Below are positions 1 through 6,085 of a DNA stretch of 7,500 bases, piece after piece. Position numbers and translations under genes: made by a program. Under the pieces are notes generated by a model that saw only the letters and a program-made list of their open reading frames with translations, ran no database searches and had not been told where the DNA came from. The DNA is from Candidatus Saccharimonadia bacterium (GTDB lineage Bacteria; Patescibacteriota; Saccharimonadia; Saccharimonadales; Saccharimonadaceae), in assembly GCA_023259925.1 (NCBI GenBank), contig JALRDS010000060.1:1-7500 (forward strand). Reading direction: 5' to 3'. Position 1 is the first letter of the stretch; each line of letters opens with the position of its first letter.

Positions 1-2
1 CT

Positions 3-434
3 TCGAGCCTGAAAGGGAAAGTTATTGTGGTTGCAAACACGGCCACCGGGTGTGGCTACGCCCCTCAATTTAAAGACCTGCAGTACCTACACGACACCTA
101 CAAAGACAAGGGCTTGGTTGTAATAGGAATGCCGAGTGATCAGTTTAAGCAAGAGGCGGTGAGTGATGACGATATGGTCGGTCTATGTCGTGATACATTT
201 AGTGTTTCTTTCCCGCTCACGAAGACCGTACGAGTGAACGGTGCAGAGGCGGATCCGTTTATTACGCATATTAAACAGCGAAGCAAAGGGCTGCTAGGTG
301 CGAGTATTAAATGGAACTTTACGAAATTTTTAATTGACCAGCAAGGAAATGTTGTACAACGGCTTTCACCGCAAAAGAACCCACGTGAATTGGAGTCAAG
401 TATTGTAACACTACTCGAAGGTGCGCGTTCATGA
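3..434 (+). CDS. Thiol peroxidase of the glutathione peroxidase family, 5' end outside window
   Basis: Reduces hydrogen or organic peroxides in the cytosol. The frame is open to the left edge and reads S-S-L-K-G-K-V before the first strand, so roughly 20 N-terminal residues are missing; 143 residues are visible. The peroxidatic site is a Cys (codon 51-53, T-G-C-G-Y context), not selenocysteine. The other tetrad members are present: Gln in D-Q-F (141-143), and Trp and Asn in W-N-F (312-317). The usual Asn before that Gln (N-Q-F) is Asp here. A second Cys (186-188, G-L-C-R) sits where the resolving Cys of atypical 2-Cys, thioredoxin-dependent enzymes such as BtuE and plant/insect Gpx lies. That points to thioredoxin as reductant despite the family name. 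The last codons overlap pheT through ATGA. Family assignment is firm; substrate and reductant are inferred. Confidence 0.9.
   Translation, partial: SSLKGKVIVVANTATGCGYAPQFKDLQYLHDTYKDKGLVVIGMPSDQFKQEAVSDDDMVGLCRDTFSVSFPLTKTVRVNGAEADPFITHIKQRSKGLLGASIKWNFTKFLIDQQGNVVQRLSPQKNPRELESSIVTLLEGARS
417..423 (+). promoter_or_regulatory. Shine-Dalgarno for pheT inside the peroxidase gene
   Basis: GAAGGTG lies 7 nt before the pheT ATG and matches the GGAGGTG core at six of seven bases. It is within the last codons of the peroxidase gene and supports the ATG at 431, whose ATGA also contains the upstream stop. Translation is therefore probably both coupled and independently primed. Confidence 0.55.
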
Positions 435-2917
435 AGGTAAGTATTCAAGCAGTTAAACAGTTCACAAAAGTAAACCTATCAACTAGTGAGCTTATTAAGA
501 AAATAAACTCTCAACTTGGGGCGATTGAAGGTGTAATACATACGAACGATGTATATAAAGATGCTCGTATTGTAAAAGTAGTCAGCGCAGAAAAGCATCC
601 TGCGGCTGATAGGTTGCAGGTAACCCGAATTGATGACGGCGGACTAGTAAAAGATGTAGAGCGCGACGATGATGGGCTAGTGCAGGTTGTATGTGGTGCG
701 CCGAACGTAGCGGCCGGGATGTTTGCTGTGTGGCTGCCGCCACGAAGTGTGGTTCCGGCTACCTACCACGATGATGATCCGTTTATTCTGGGTGCTCGTG
801 AACTGCGTGGGGTGATGAGTCAGGGTATGTTGGCGGCCGCTGATGAGCTAGCGATTGGAACAGACCATGAGGGCATACTGGAAATTAATCCGGGCGAATG
901 GAAGCCGAGCGAGCTTGAAATCACGCCCGGTGTACTTTTTGCTGATGTATATGGGTTGAACGATACGGTTATTGATATTGAAAACAAAATGTTCACTCAC
1001 CGTCCCGATTTGTTCGGGCAGCTCGGGGTTGCAAGGGAAATCGCGGGCATACAACAACAGCCATTCATTAGCCCCTCTTGGTATAGTGAAGCGCCAACGT
1101 TTACTGCATCAAAATTACTGAGCTTACAACAACACAATGACGCACCAGAAAAAGTCCCGCGTTTTATGACGGTTGCAATCAAAGGTGTTGAGGTAAAGCC
1201 AAGTCCACTCTGGTTGCAGTGTGCACTTGTGGCAATGGGTTCAAAACCAATCAACAACATCGTGGACGTGACGAATTATATTATGCTCATTACATCGCAG
1301 CCGACGCATGCGTATGATTACGACTTGCTTCGAGGCAACAAAATTACCGCACGTATGGCAGCGACTGGTGAAACGCTCACATTATTAAATCAAAAAACGT
1401 ACACTCTGTCTGACGATGACATTGTGATTGCAGATAGTGAGGGTGCGATTGGGCTAGCCGGCATTATGGGTGGTGGAAATTCCGAAGTATCCGAGAGTAC
1501 TACGAACATCGTGCTAGAGGTTGCGACATTTGATATGTACGCTCTTCGCAAAACAAGTATGCGGCATGGCTTATTTACCGACGCCTTAACACGCTTTAAT
1601 AAAGGTCAGTCTCCACGGCAAAACGATTTTGTAATGGCGCTCCTTATAAAAACTATTCTTAATGTTTCGCCTGGCGAGGTTGCAAGTGATGTAAGTGATA
1701 CGAAGACGGACAGTGCTAGGCAAACAGTGCACTGCAGCGCTGCGTTTATTAATGAACGGCTTGGACTAGATTTAACAACCAATGAAATTGCTCGCTTGCT
1801 AACGAATGTTGAATTTGATGTTGAAGCATCTAGTGACAGTATTAACATAACGGTGCCATTTTGGCGTACTGACATTTTGTTGCCGGAGGACGTTGTTGAG
1901 GAAGTCGGGCGGCTGTATGGTTTTGATGAGCTACCCCGTGAATTACCCATGCGCTCGTCGATGCCAGTTCAAAAAAACGCATACCGTAACCTAAAGCAAA
2001 ATATACGGTCCTCTTTAACACGGTTTGGGGCAAATGAGGTTTTAACGTATAGCTTTGTGCATGAAAAAGTGCTCACAAAAGCCACGCAGAATCCTGCCTT
2101 AGCCTACAGGCTTTCAAATGCGTTAAGCCCCGACTTACAGTACTATCGCTTAAGTATTACACCGAGCTTACTCGATAAAACGCACATGAATATTAAAGCT
2201 GGCTACAGTTCGTTCGCCCTATATGAATTCGGTAAAGCGCATATGAAAGAAATGTTGAGCGCTGACGAACCGTCTGTTCCAGAAGAGTTGAGTACAGTTG
2301 CTATGATAGTTACCGATAAAAAAGCAACTGATGCCGCATACTTTATGGCAAAGCGGTATGCTCAAACAGTAGTGGGAAATGCCAGTGAGTACCAGGTTGT
2401 GCCACTGCAAGAAGCTCATGACAGTCTTCGTAAATGGCAACAGCAACTTGTGGCGCCATACGAACCTGCTCGTTCGGCAGTTATTCGTGTGGGTGATGCC
2501 GTGATTGGCGTTGTTGGTGAATTTAAAGATTCAGTGCGTACCGCATTCAAACTGCCTCAATATACAGCTGGCTTTGAATTTGATATGAGCCATTTGCAGC
2601 CAACGCTCTCGACGTACAGGCCACTTTCAAAGTATCCTGAAGTTACGCAAGATTTATCGCTCGTAGTCGATGCTCATATCCATTTTGACCAGGTTTATAG
2701 TCTAGTACAAGACACGCTACAGAAGCGTGAAGACATGCAGTGCAGCATTACGCCGCTGTCGGTATATCAGGCTGCTGATAATACGGCCGTTAAGACAATT
2801 TCATTTAGGATTACCGCACTTAGCTACACTACAACGCTCCGGGACAAAGATGTTACGACCCTTCTTGATTCGGTGGTAGCCGCTGCCGCTGAAAAATTAA
2901 ATGCTACTCGTGGCTAA
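431..2917 (+). CDS. pheT: Phenylalanine--tRNA ligase beta subunit
   Basis: Large subunit of the alpha2-beta2 PheRS that charges tRNA-Phe. At 828 residues it is complete and slightly longer than typical bacterial PheT. Domains in order: N-terminal B1 and an EMAP-type tRNA-binding domain (about 41-155, with V-V-C-G-A-P-N at 86-92); an H-R-P-D motif (190-193); the B3/4 editing domain (about 215-395); B5 (about 433-502); the catalytically inactive class II-like core (about 503-720); and a C-terminal FDX-ACB domain (about 729-826). Proofreading residues look intact: Asn282 in V-T-N-Y, His293 in Q-P-T-H-A-Y-D and Glu363 in V-L-E, matching residues known to clear Tyr-tRNA-Phe. An insertion of about 10 residues (near 70-83, acidic) lengthens the tRNA-binding domain. 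pheS is not in the window; the peroxidase occupies the position just upstream. Assignment is very secure. Confidence 0.97.
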   Translation: MKVSIQAVKQFTKVNLSTSELIKKINSQLGAIEGVIHTNDVYKDARIVKVVSAEKHPAADRLQVTRIDDGGLVKDVERDDDGLVQVVCGAPNVAAGMFAVWLPPRSVVPATYHDDDPFILGARELRGVMSQGMLAAADELAIGTDHEGILEINPGEWKPSELEITPGVLFADVYGLNDTVIDIENKMFTHRPDLFGQLGVAREIAGIQQQPFISPSWYSEAPTFTASKLLSLQQHNDAPEKVPRFMTVAIKGVEVKPSPLWLQCALVAMGSKPINNIVDVTNYIMLITSQPTHAYDYDLLRGNKITARMAATGETLTLLNQKTYTLSDDDIVIADSEGAIGLAGIMGGGNSEVSESTTNIVLEVATFDMYALRKTSMRHGLFTDALTRFNKGQSPRQNDFVMALLIKTILNVSPGEVASDVSDTKTDSARQTVHCSAAFINERLGLDLTTNEIARLLTNVEFDVEASSDSINITVPFWRTDILLPEDVVEEVGRLYGFDELPRELPMRSSMPVQKNAYRNLKQNIRSSLTRFGANEVLTYSFVHEKVLTKATQNPALAYRLSNALSPDLQYYRLSITPSLLDKTHMNIKAGYSSFALYEFGKAHMKEMLSADEPSVPEELSTVAMIVTDKKATDAAYFMAKRYAQTVVGNASEYQVVPLQEAHDSLRKWQQQLVAPYEPARSAVIRVGDAVIGVVGEFKDSVRTAFKLPQYTAGFEFDMSHLQPTLSTYRPLSKYPEVTQDLSLVVDAHIHFDQVYSLVQDTLQKREDMQCSITPLSVYQAADNTAVKTISFRITALSYTTTLRDKDVTTLLDSVVAAAAEKLNATRG

Positions 2918-2924
2918 TTAACCG

Positions 2925-2953
2925 CTGAAACACTGTGCTAGGTTTGATATACT
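2925..2953 (+). promoter_or_regulatory. Sigma70-type extended -10 promoter for the FKBP-reductase operon
   Basis: A -10 box TATACT (2948-2953) is preceded by TG one base upstream (2945-2946), an extended -10. A -35-like CTGAAA (2925-2930; four of six bases agree with TTGACA) stands 17 bp upstream. The predicted start is near 2960, giving a leader of about 38 nt. The promoter begins only 7 bp after the pheT stop, and I see no terminator between, so read-through from pheT is possible. Confidence 0.72.
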
Positions 2954-2969
2954 AATACAAGTAATATGA

Positions 2970-2982
2970 CAGAATAATTCTG
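2970..2982 (+). repeat. 6-bp inverted repeat in the FKBP leader
   Basis: CAGAAT-A-ATTCTG is a perfect 6-bp palindrome around one central base. It lies about +11 to +23 relative to the predicted start, between the promoter and the ribosome binding site. One central base is too short for an RNA hairpin loop, so if functional it would more likely be a DNA operator. Chance occurrence in AT-rich sequence cannot be excluded. Confidence 0.3.
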
Positions 2983-2988
2983 TAAAGA

Positions 2989-2995
2989 GAGGGAG
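2989..2995 (+). promoter_or_regulatory. Ribosome binding site of the FKBP gene
   Basis: GAGGGAG ends 2 nt before the ATG at 2998. The purine run is strong but its spacing is tight. It supports this ATG as the start, as does the Lys/Arg-flanked membrane anchor that directly follows. Confidence 0.6.
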
Positions 2996-2997
2996 TT

Positions 2998-3567
2998 ATG
3001 GCGACAGGTAAAGGCCAGCGTATTGGTATTTGGGTAATTGCAGTAGTGCTTGTAGTAGGAACATTTGCTGGGTTTATTGCAATGATACTTGCCCCACAGA
3101 ATCAAGCTGAGTTGGCGGCAAAGCAACAAGCTGATTATCAGAAGATGCTACGGGAATATCAAGAAGAGCAAGAGAAGCTGAATCGTCCGCTTGATGGGTA
3201 CAAGGCCGAAGCATTTAACGCAGATGATGTGACTAAGTTAGAGGTTGATGTACTTCAGGGCAGTGAGGGTAAGGTCCTGACTAAAGAATCTACGATTAAG
3301 GCGAATTATTTCGGCTGGACAAGCGACGGAAAGATTTTTGATAGTACAAATAAAGAGGGCAGCGAGACTACACCGATAGAGTTTAATTTATCTGGAGTGA
3401 TTGCCGGTTGGACTGAGGGACTTGCTGGCCAACGCGTTGGTTCAACCGTGAAGCTGATGATTCCTACCGAAAAGGCATACGGTGAGGATGCGGCGGCAAT
3501 GGGGCGCCCAGCAGGGCCACTCGCCTTTATAGTAGAAATAAAAGAATTGGTAGTTGAAAATGAGTAG
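2998..3567 (+). CDS. Membrane-anchored FKBP-type peptidyl-prolyl cis-trans isomerase
   Basis: Accelerates prolyl cis-trans isomerisation, probably on the outer face of the cytoplasmic membrane. The 189 residues start with a short basic end (K5, R8), then one hydrophobic segment (about 9-31) with no lipobox Cys, indicating an uncleaved signal anchor, N-terminus in. A Gln/Glu/Lys-rich, probably coiled-coil linker follows (about 34-62). The FKBP domain covers about 85-186. The ligand pocket residues of FKBP12 are all recognisable: Tyr104, Asp115 (F-D-S), Phe129, Val134-Ile135, Trp138 (G-W), Tyr161 (A-Y-G) and Phe177, so it should be active. It has its own promoter and overlaps the reductase gene by 8 nt. 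A role as chaperone for secreted or surface proteins is inferred from topology; no substrate is visible. Confidence 0.92.
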   Translation: MATGKGQRIGIWVIAVVLVVGTFAGFIAMILAPQNQAELAAKQQADYQKMLREYQEEQEKLNRPLDGYKAEAFNADDVTKLEVDVLQGSEGKVLTKESTIKANYFGWTSDGKIFDSTNKEGSETTPIEFNLSGVIAGWTEGLAGQRVGSTVKLMIPTEKAYGEDAAAMGRPAGPLAFIVEIKELVVENE

Positions 3568-4534
3568 TGAAGCAAACGTCCGTGACGTAATTATGATAGG
3601 GGCGGGTCCGAGCGCATTGGCTGCAGCCGTGTATACAACGCGCGAAAATATCGATACTGTATTGTATGAAAAAGGGGTGATTGGCGGTATGGCCGCGATC
3701 ACCGATAAGGTAGATAATTACCCTGGTTTTCCTGACGGCATTGAAGGTATGAAGCTTGCAATGCAACTGCAAGCGCAGGCAGAACGTTTTGGAGCACAAA
3801 TTGAACTGGGCGATGTGTCCGACATTATAGATAACGGTGATACGAAAACGGTAATTGTTGATGGTAAGCCGGTTGAAGCAAAGACTGTGCTAATTGCCAC
3901 TGGGAGTGATTACAATAAGATCGATGTGCCCGGAGAAGCGGAGTTCTATGGTCGTGGTGTGCATTACTGTGCAACATGCGACGGTGCATTTTATAAAGAC
4001 GGCCGACTAGTAGTAATTGGTGGCGGGAACTCAGCGGTCCAAGAAGCAATTTTCTTAACACGCTTTACAAGCCACATTGATTTACTTGTTCGAAGCACAA
4101 TCAAAGCGAGTGAGATTCTTCAAACAGAACTGCAAAAGCATGTTGAAGCTGGAAGAATTACTGTACATCTAAATACTGAGACAACTGAAATTGTTGCTAC
4201 AGACGGAAAAGTGACCTCTGTAAAAGCAATCAAAGACGGTGAGCCCACTGAGTTTGCAACTGACGGTGTATTTGTGTTTGTGGGATTAAATCCAAATACA
4301 GGATTTTTAGCAAATACAGGTATTGAGCTTGATGAGCACCGCTTGATTAAAACTGATAAAAATTTGCAAACCTCAATGAAGGGTGTATTTGCAAGCGGTG
4401 ATGTACGGAGCGGTGCTACTATGCAAATTGCAAGCGCTGTTGGTGAGGGTGCGAGTGCAGCCCTAGCTATTCGGGAATATCTCGACGAGGTTAGGCAACA
4501 TGCTCCTCAAAAAATGCTTCCAGCTGACGAATAA
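3560..4534 (+). CDS. trxB: Thioredoxin-disulfide reductase-like FAD/NAD(P) oxidoreductase
   Basis: Cytosolic flavoenzyme moving electrons from NAD(P)H through FAD and a Cys pair to thioredoxin or a similar partner. The ATG at 3560 (324 residues) is preferred because it places the FAD motif G-A-G-P-S-A at 14-19. An in-frame TTG at 3554 adds only two residues. The redox site C-A-T-C-D is at 137-141. The second nucleotide-binding motif G-G-G-N-S-A is at 154-159, and the C-terminal FAD motif G-D-V at 280-282. The segment that in classical TrxB is H-R-R-x-x-x-R, binding the NADPH 2'-phosphate, reads L-V-R-x-x-x-K (176-182), so NADPH preference is doubtful. No clear Shine-Dalgarno is seen; the 8-nt overlap with the FKBP stop suggests coupling. 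Family is certain; electron donor and partner are not. Confidence 0.9.
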   Translation: MSSEANVRDVIMIGAGPSALAAAVYTTRENIDTVLYEKGVIGGMAAITDKVDNYPGFPDGIEGMKLAMQLQAQAERFGAQIELGDVSDIIDNGDTKTVIVDGKPVEAKTVLIATGSDYNKIDVPGEAEFYGRGVHYCATCDGAFYKDGRLVVIGGGNSAVQEAIFLTRFTSHIDLLVRSTIKASEILQTELQKHVEAGRITVHLNTETTEIVATDGKVTSVKAIKDGEPTEFATDGVFVFVGLNPNTGFLANTGIELDEHRLIKTDKNLQTSMKGVFASGDVRSGATMQIASAVGEGASAALAIREYLDEVRQHAPQKMLPADE

Positions 4535-5477
4535 TACGTTTGTCAGCTGTTTCAAGCGCAATTTCTCGAGTGCCGAGTAACACGCCGCCATATACAAAAT
4601 TGTGAGAACCACTAACCGCTACTTTAGACCCATCTGCCATGGTGAATATCATGAATTTGGCATGCAGATAGCGGTCGCGTTTATATAACGTTTTATGGCG
4701 TGAGAATAACATGCCAATTGAGATGACGGCCCGATTAAGTGTGCCGGCTAGCTCTGGTGGGTTGAAGTAAAGCTTGGCCTGTTTGGATTTTAGAATGCGT
4801 CCAAGCTTACCAGTTGGGCAATACTGCGAGACAAGCAGTATACTACTAGCTTCGCGAGCTAGCTCAGTAACGCGTCGGTAGATGATAGAATCTCCTTGAA
4901 AGCCACCGTCAGTTAGTACAACATTGTTGCCGTAGGCGAACTTATGGCTGCGATACGCATAATGATGCGTATCGGCTTTGGTAATTTGATTAAACTCATG
5001 AGTTAGATCGTCAGCAAGCTGGGAATCTTCGCAGCGAAACATGAAGTCATTGTTTTCGGTGAAGTCTTTTGCGTATAAGTTAACCCCACCGAACGAAAAT
5101 ACAGTGTTATCAACAACGAGGTACTTTATGTGTGTCCTGCCAGTGAATGGTGTAGCACTAAACCTACCCAACCAGTTAAAGGTCACTCCTTTTTTTGTTA
5201 AATTGCGGACCGAAGATGTGGTGGCTCGTGATTTTTTTGTGAAATATTTATATGGCAAAAAGTGCCCACCAAGTTCGCCGTAGGTGAATGTATCAGCGGC
5301 GATACGCACACTGACGCCGCGCTCAGCGGCGGCTTCTAAAGCATCGACAAAACCATCAGTTACATCGTCATCGGTGAACATAAGTGACATGAACAGAACG
5401 CGATGCTTTGCTCTATTAATTGCGCTTACTGCTTCGGCAACATATTCGGGAGTAGTAAGCAGAGTAGGTACAGACAT
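4491..5477 (-). CDS. Phospholipase D superfamily protein, possibly cardiolipin synthase-like
   Basis: A 328-residue protein with two HKD half-sites, as in cardiolipin and phosphatidylserine synthases, phospholipases D and some nucleases. The first is complete: His116, Lys118, Asp123, then G-G-V-N with Asn133. The second has His272 and Lys274 followed by G-S-H-N (Asn293), but the position of the usual Asp (279) is Thr. The two catalytic His-Lys pairs, which form the shared active site, are kept. I see no signal peptide or convincing membrane span, so it would be cytosolic or peripherally attached. The ATG at 5477 has no Shine-Dalgarno; a perfect extended -10 lies directly upstream. The 3' end overlaps the reductase gene by 44 bp tail to tail. 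Superfamily is secure; lipid versus nucleic acid substrate cannot be decided here. Confidence 0.85.
   Translation of the reverse strand: MSVPTLLTTPEYVAEAVSAINRAKHRVLFMSLMFTDDDVTDGFVDALEAAAERGVSVRIAADTFTYGELGGHFLPYKYFTKKSRATTSSVRNLTKKGVTFNWLGRFSATPFTGRTHIKYLVVDNTVFSFGGVNLYAKDFTENNDFMFRCEDSQLADDLTHEFNQITKADTHHYAYRSHKFAYGNNVVLTDGGFQGDSIIYRRVTELAREASSILLVSQYCPTGKLGRILKSKQAKLYFNPPELAGTLNRAVISIGMLFSRHKTLYKRDRYLHAKFMIFTMADGSKVAVSGSHNFVYGGVLLGTREIALETADKRIIRQLEAFFEEHVA
4521..4549 (+). terminator. Hairpin in the convergent trxB/PLD overlap, candidate terminator
   Basis: CAGCTGAC (4521-4528) and GTCAGCTG (4542-4549) form a perfect 8-bp inverted repeat. It can be extended inward by two A-T and two G-T pairs, leaving a 5-nt loop. 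It spans the trxB stop codon. On the plus strand only TTTC follows, so a classical U-tract is weak. On the minus strand a run of six T follows after 6 nt (4514-4509), but termination there would remove the end of the PLD mRNA. I favour a role in ending or stabilising the plus-strand operon transcript. Confidence 0.5.
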
Positions 5478-5483
5478 GAAGTT

Positions 5484-5492
5484 ATTATAACA
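5484..5492 (-). promoter_or_regulatory. Extended -10 promoter of the PLD gene, predicted leaderless
   Basis: Read on the minus strand, TGTTATAAT is a perfect extended -10: TG, one base, TATAAT at 5489-5484. Six bases (AACTTC) separate it from the ATG, so standard spacing puts +1 on the A of the start codon. No good -35 is seen at 16-18 bp (at best three of six), which extended -10 promoters tolerate. Confidence 0.6.
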
Positions 5493-5494
5493 GC

Positions 5495-5523
5495 CTGATA
5501 CTCTAGGTGTAGTTTGATATAAT
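5495..5523 (+). promoter_or_regulatory. Sigma70-type extended -10 promoter for the ppa-NUDIX operon
   Basis: TATAAT (5518-5523) has TG one base upstream (5515-5516), and a -35-like CTGATA (5495-5500; four of six bases agree with TTGACA) at 17 bp. The predicted start is near 5530, with a leader of about 31 nt. It stands back to back with the PLD promoter, whose TG element begins 3 bp away, so polymerase footprints would overlap. Confidence 0.75.
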
Positions 5524-5550
5524 AAAAACTAATTGGAAATAGTCAAAGTA

Positions 5551-5556
5551 AGGAGA
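5551..5556 (+). promoter_or_regulatory. Ribosome binding site of ppa
   Basis: AGGAGA, 4 nt before the ATG at 5561, is a strong Shine-Dalgarno core and fixes the start of the pyrophosphatase. Confidence 0.7.
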
Positions 5557-5560
5557 AATA

Positions 5561-6085
5561 ATGGCAGATTTTAACAAAGTGCTAACACCCGGCTCTGTTG
5601 AAGATGGAACGGTGAATACCGTAGTGGAAATACCGCAAGGTTCACGCTTAAAAGTAGAATGGGACCGCGAACGAGCTGCGTTTACACTAGACCGAGTTGA
5701 GCCTGCAATTTTTGCAAAGCCGTGCAACTACGGATTCATTCCACAGACACTCGATGAAGACGGCGACGAGCTTGATACATTGATTATTTGCCCAGAACCG
5801 CTTGCCACCGGTGTGTGGCTTGAGGCGAAGATTATTGGCGTGATGAAGTTTGAGGATGACGGTGAAGTTGACGACAAGATCGTAGTGGTACCAGCCGACA
5901 ATCGTGATGATGACCGTATAACTTCCTTAGAAGATATTCCGCAACTAGTCGCACAGCTTGAACACCACTTTACACATTACAAAGATTTAAAGAAGCCAGG
6001 CAGTACAATAGTAAAAGGCTGGGGCGGGGTTCAAGAAGCTCAGGCAGTGATCCGTGAGTGTGCCGAGCGCTGGAATAATAAGTAG
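5561..6085 (+). CDS. ppa: Family I inorganic pyrophosphatase
   Basis: Hydrolyses PPi to two phosphates in the cytosol, pulling forward reactions such as aminoacylation and nucleic acid synthesis. At 174 residues it has the usual bacterial length. Metal and phosphate ligands can be matched to E. coli PPase: Glu23, Lys31, Glu33, Arg45, Tyr57 (N-Y-G), the D-G-D-E-L-D signature with Asp67, Asp69 and Asp72, an acidic loop with Asp99/100 and Asp104, Lys106, and Tyr140-Lys141 (H-Y-K-D). One difference stands out: where E. coli has Tyr51 (F-Y-P-C-N-Y-G), this protein has Lys53 (A-K-P-C-N-Y-G). It has its own promoter and strong ribosome binding site, and its TAG shares a base with the downstream GTG start. 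Identity is secure. Confidence 0.96.
   Translation: MADFNKVLTPGSVEDGTVNTVVEIPQGSRLKVEWDRERAAFTLDRVEPAIFAKPCNYGFIPQTLDEDGDELDTLIICPEPLATGVWLEAKIIGVMKFEDDGEVDDKIVVVPADNRDDDRITSLEDIPQLVAQLEHHFTHYKDLKKPGSTIVKGWGGVQEAQAVIRECAERWNNK

Noticed and set aside
27..29. GTG as the start of the peroxidase gene
   Set aside because: The frame is open to the window edge and upstream codons encode the conserved L-K-G-K-V strand of the family, so the true start lies outside the window.
432..434. TGA read as glycine (genetic code 25)
   Set aside because: No in-frame TGA occurs in the eight genes, and the ATGA junction with pheT is a normal coupled stop/start.
1606..1950. Minus-strand frame opposite pheT
   Set aside because: Low-complexity Ser/Thr-rich translation antisense to the conserved B5 region; no start signal.
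2966..2977. Three-codon upstream ORF (M-T-E-stop) in the FKBP leader
   Set aside because: It has no Shine-Dalgarno of its own and its length is expected by chance.
3554..3556. TTG start for trxB two codons earlier
   Set aside because: The ATG at 3560 is the stronger codon, and the two extra residues add nothing conserved.
4509..4514. T6 on the minus strand after the hairpin as a terminator for the PLD gene
   Set aside because: It lies before the PLD stop codon, so termination there would give an mRNA without a stop; a 6-nt gap also separates stem and T-run.
5041..5490. Two plus-strand reading frames opposite the 5' half of the PLD gene
   Set aside because: They resemble no family and mirror a gene with clear HKD motifs on the minus strand.
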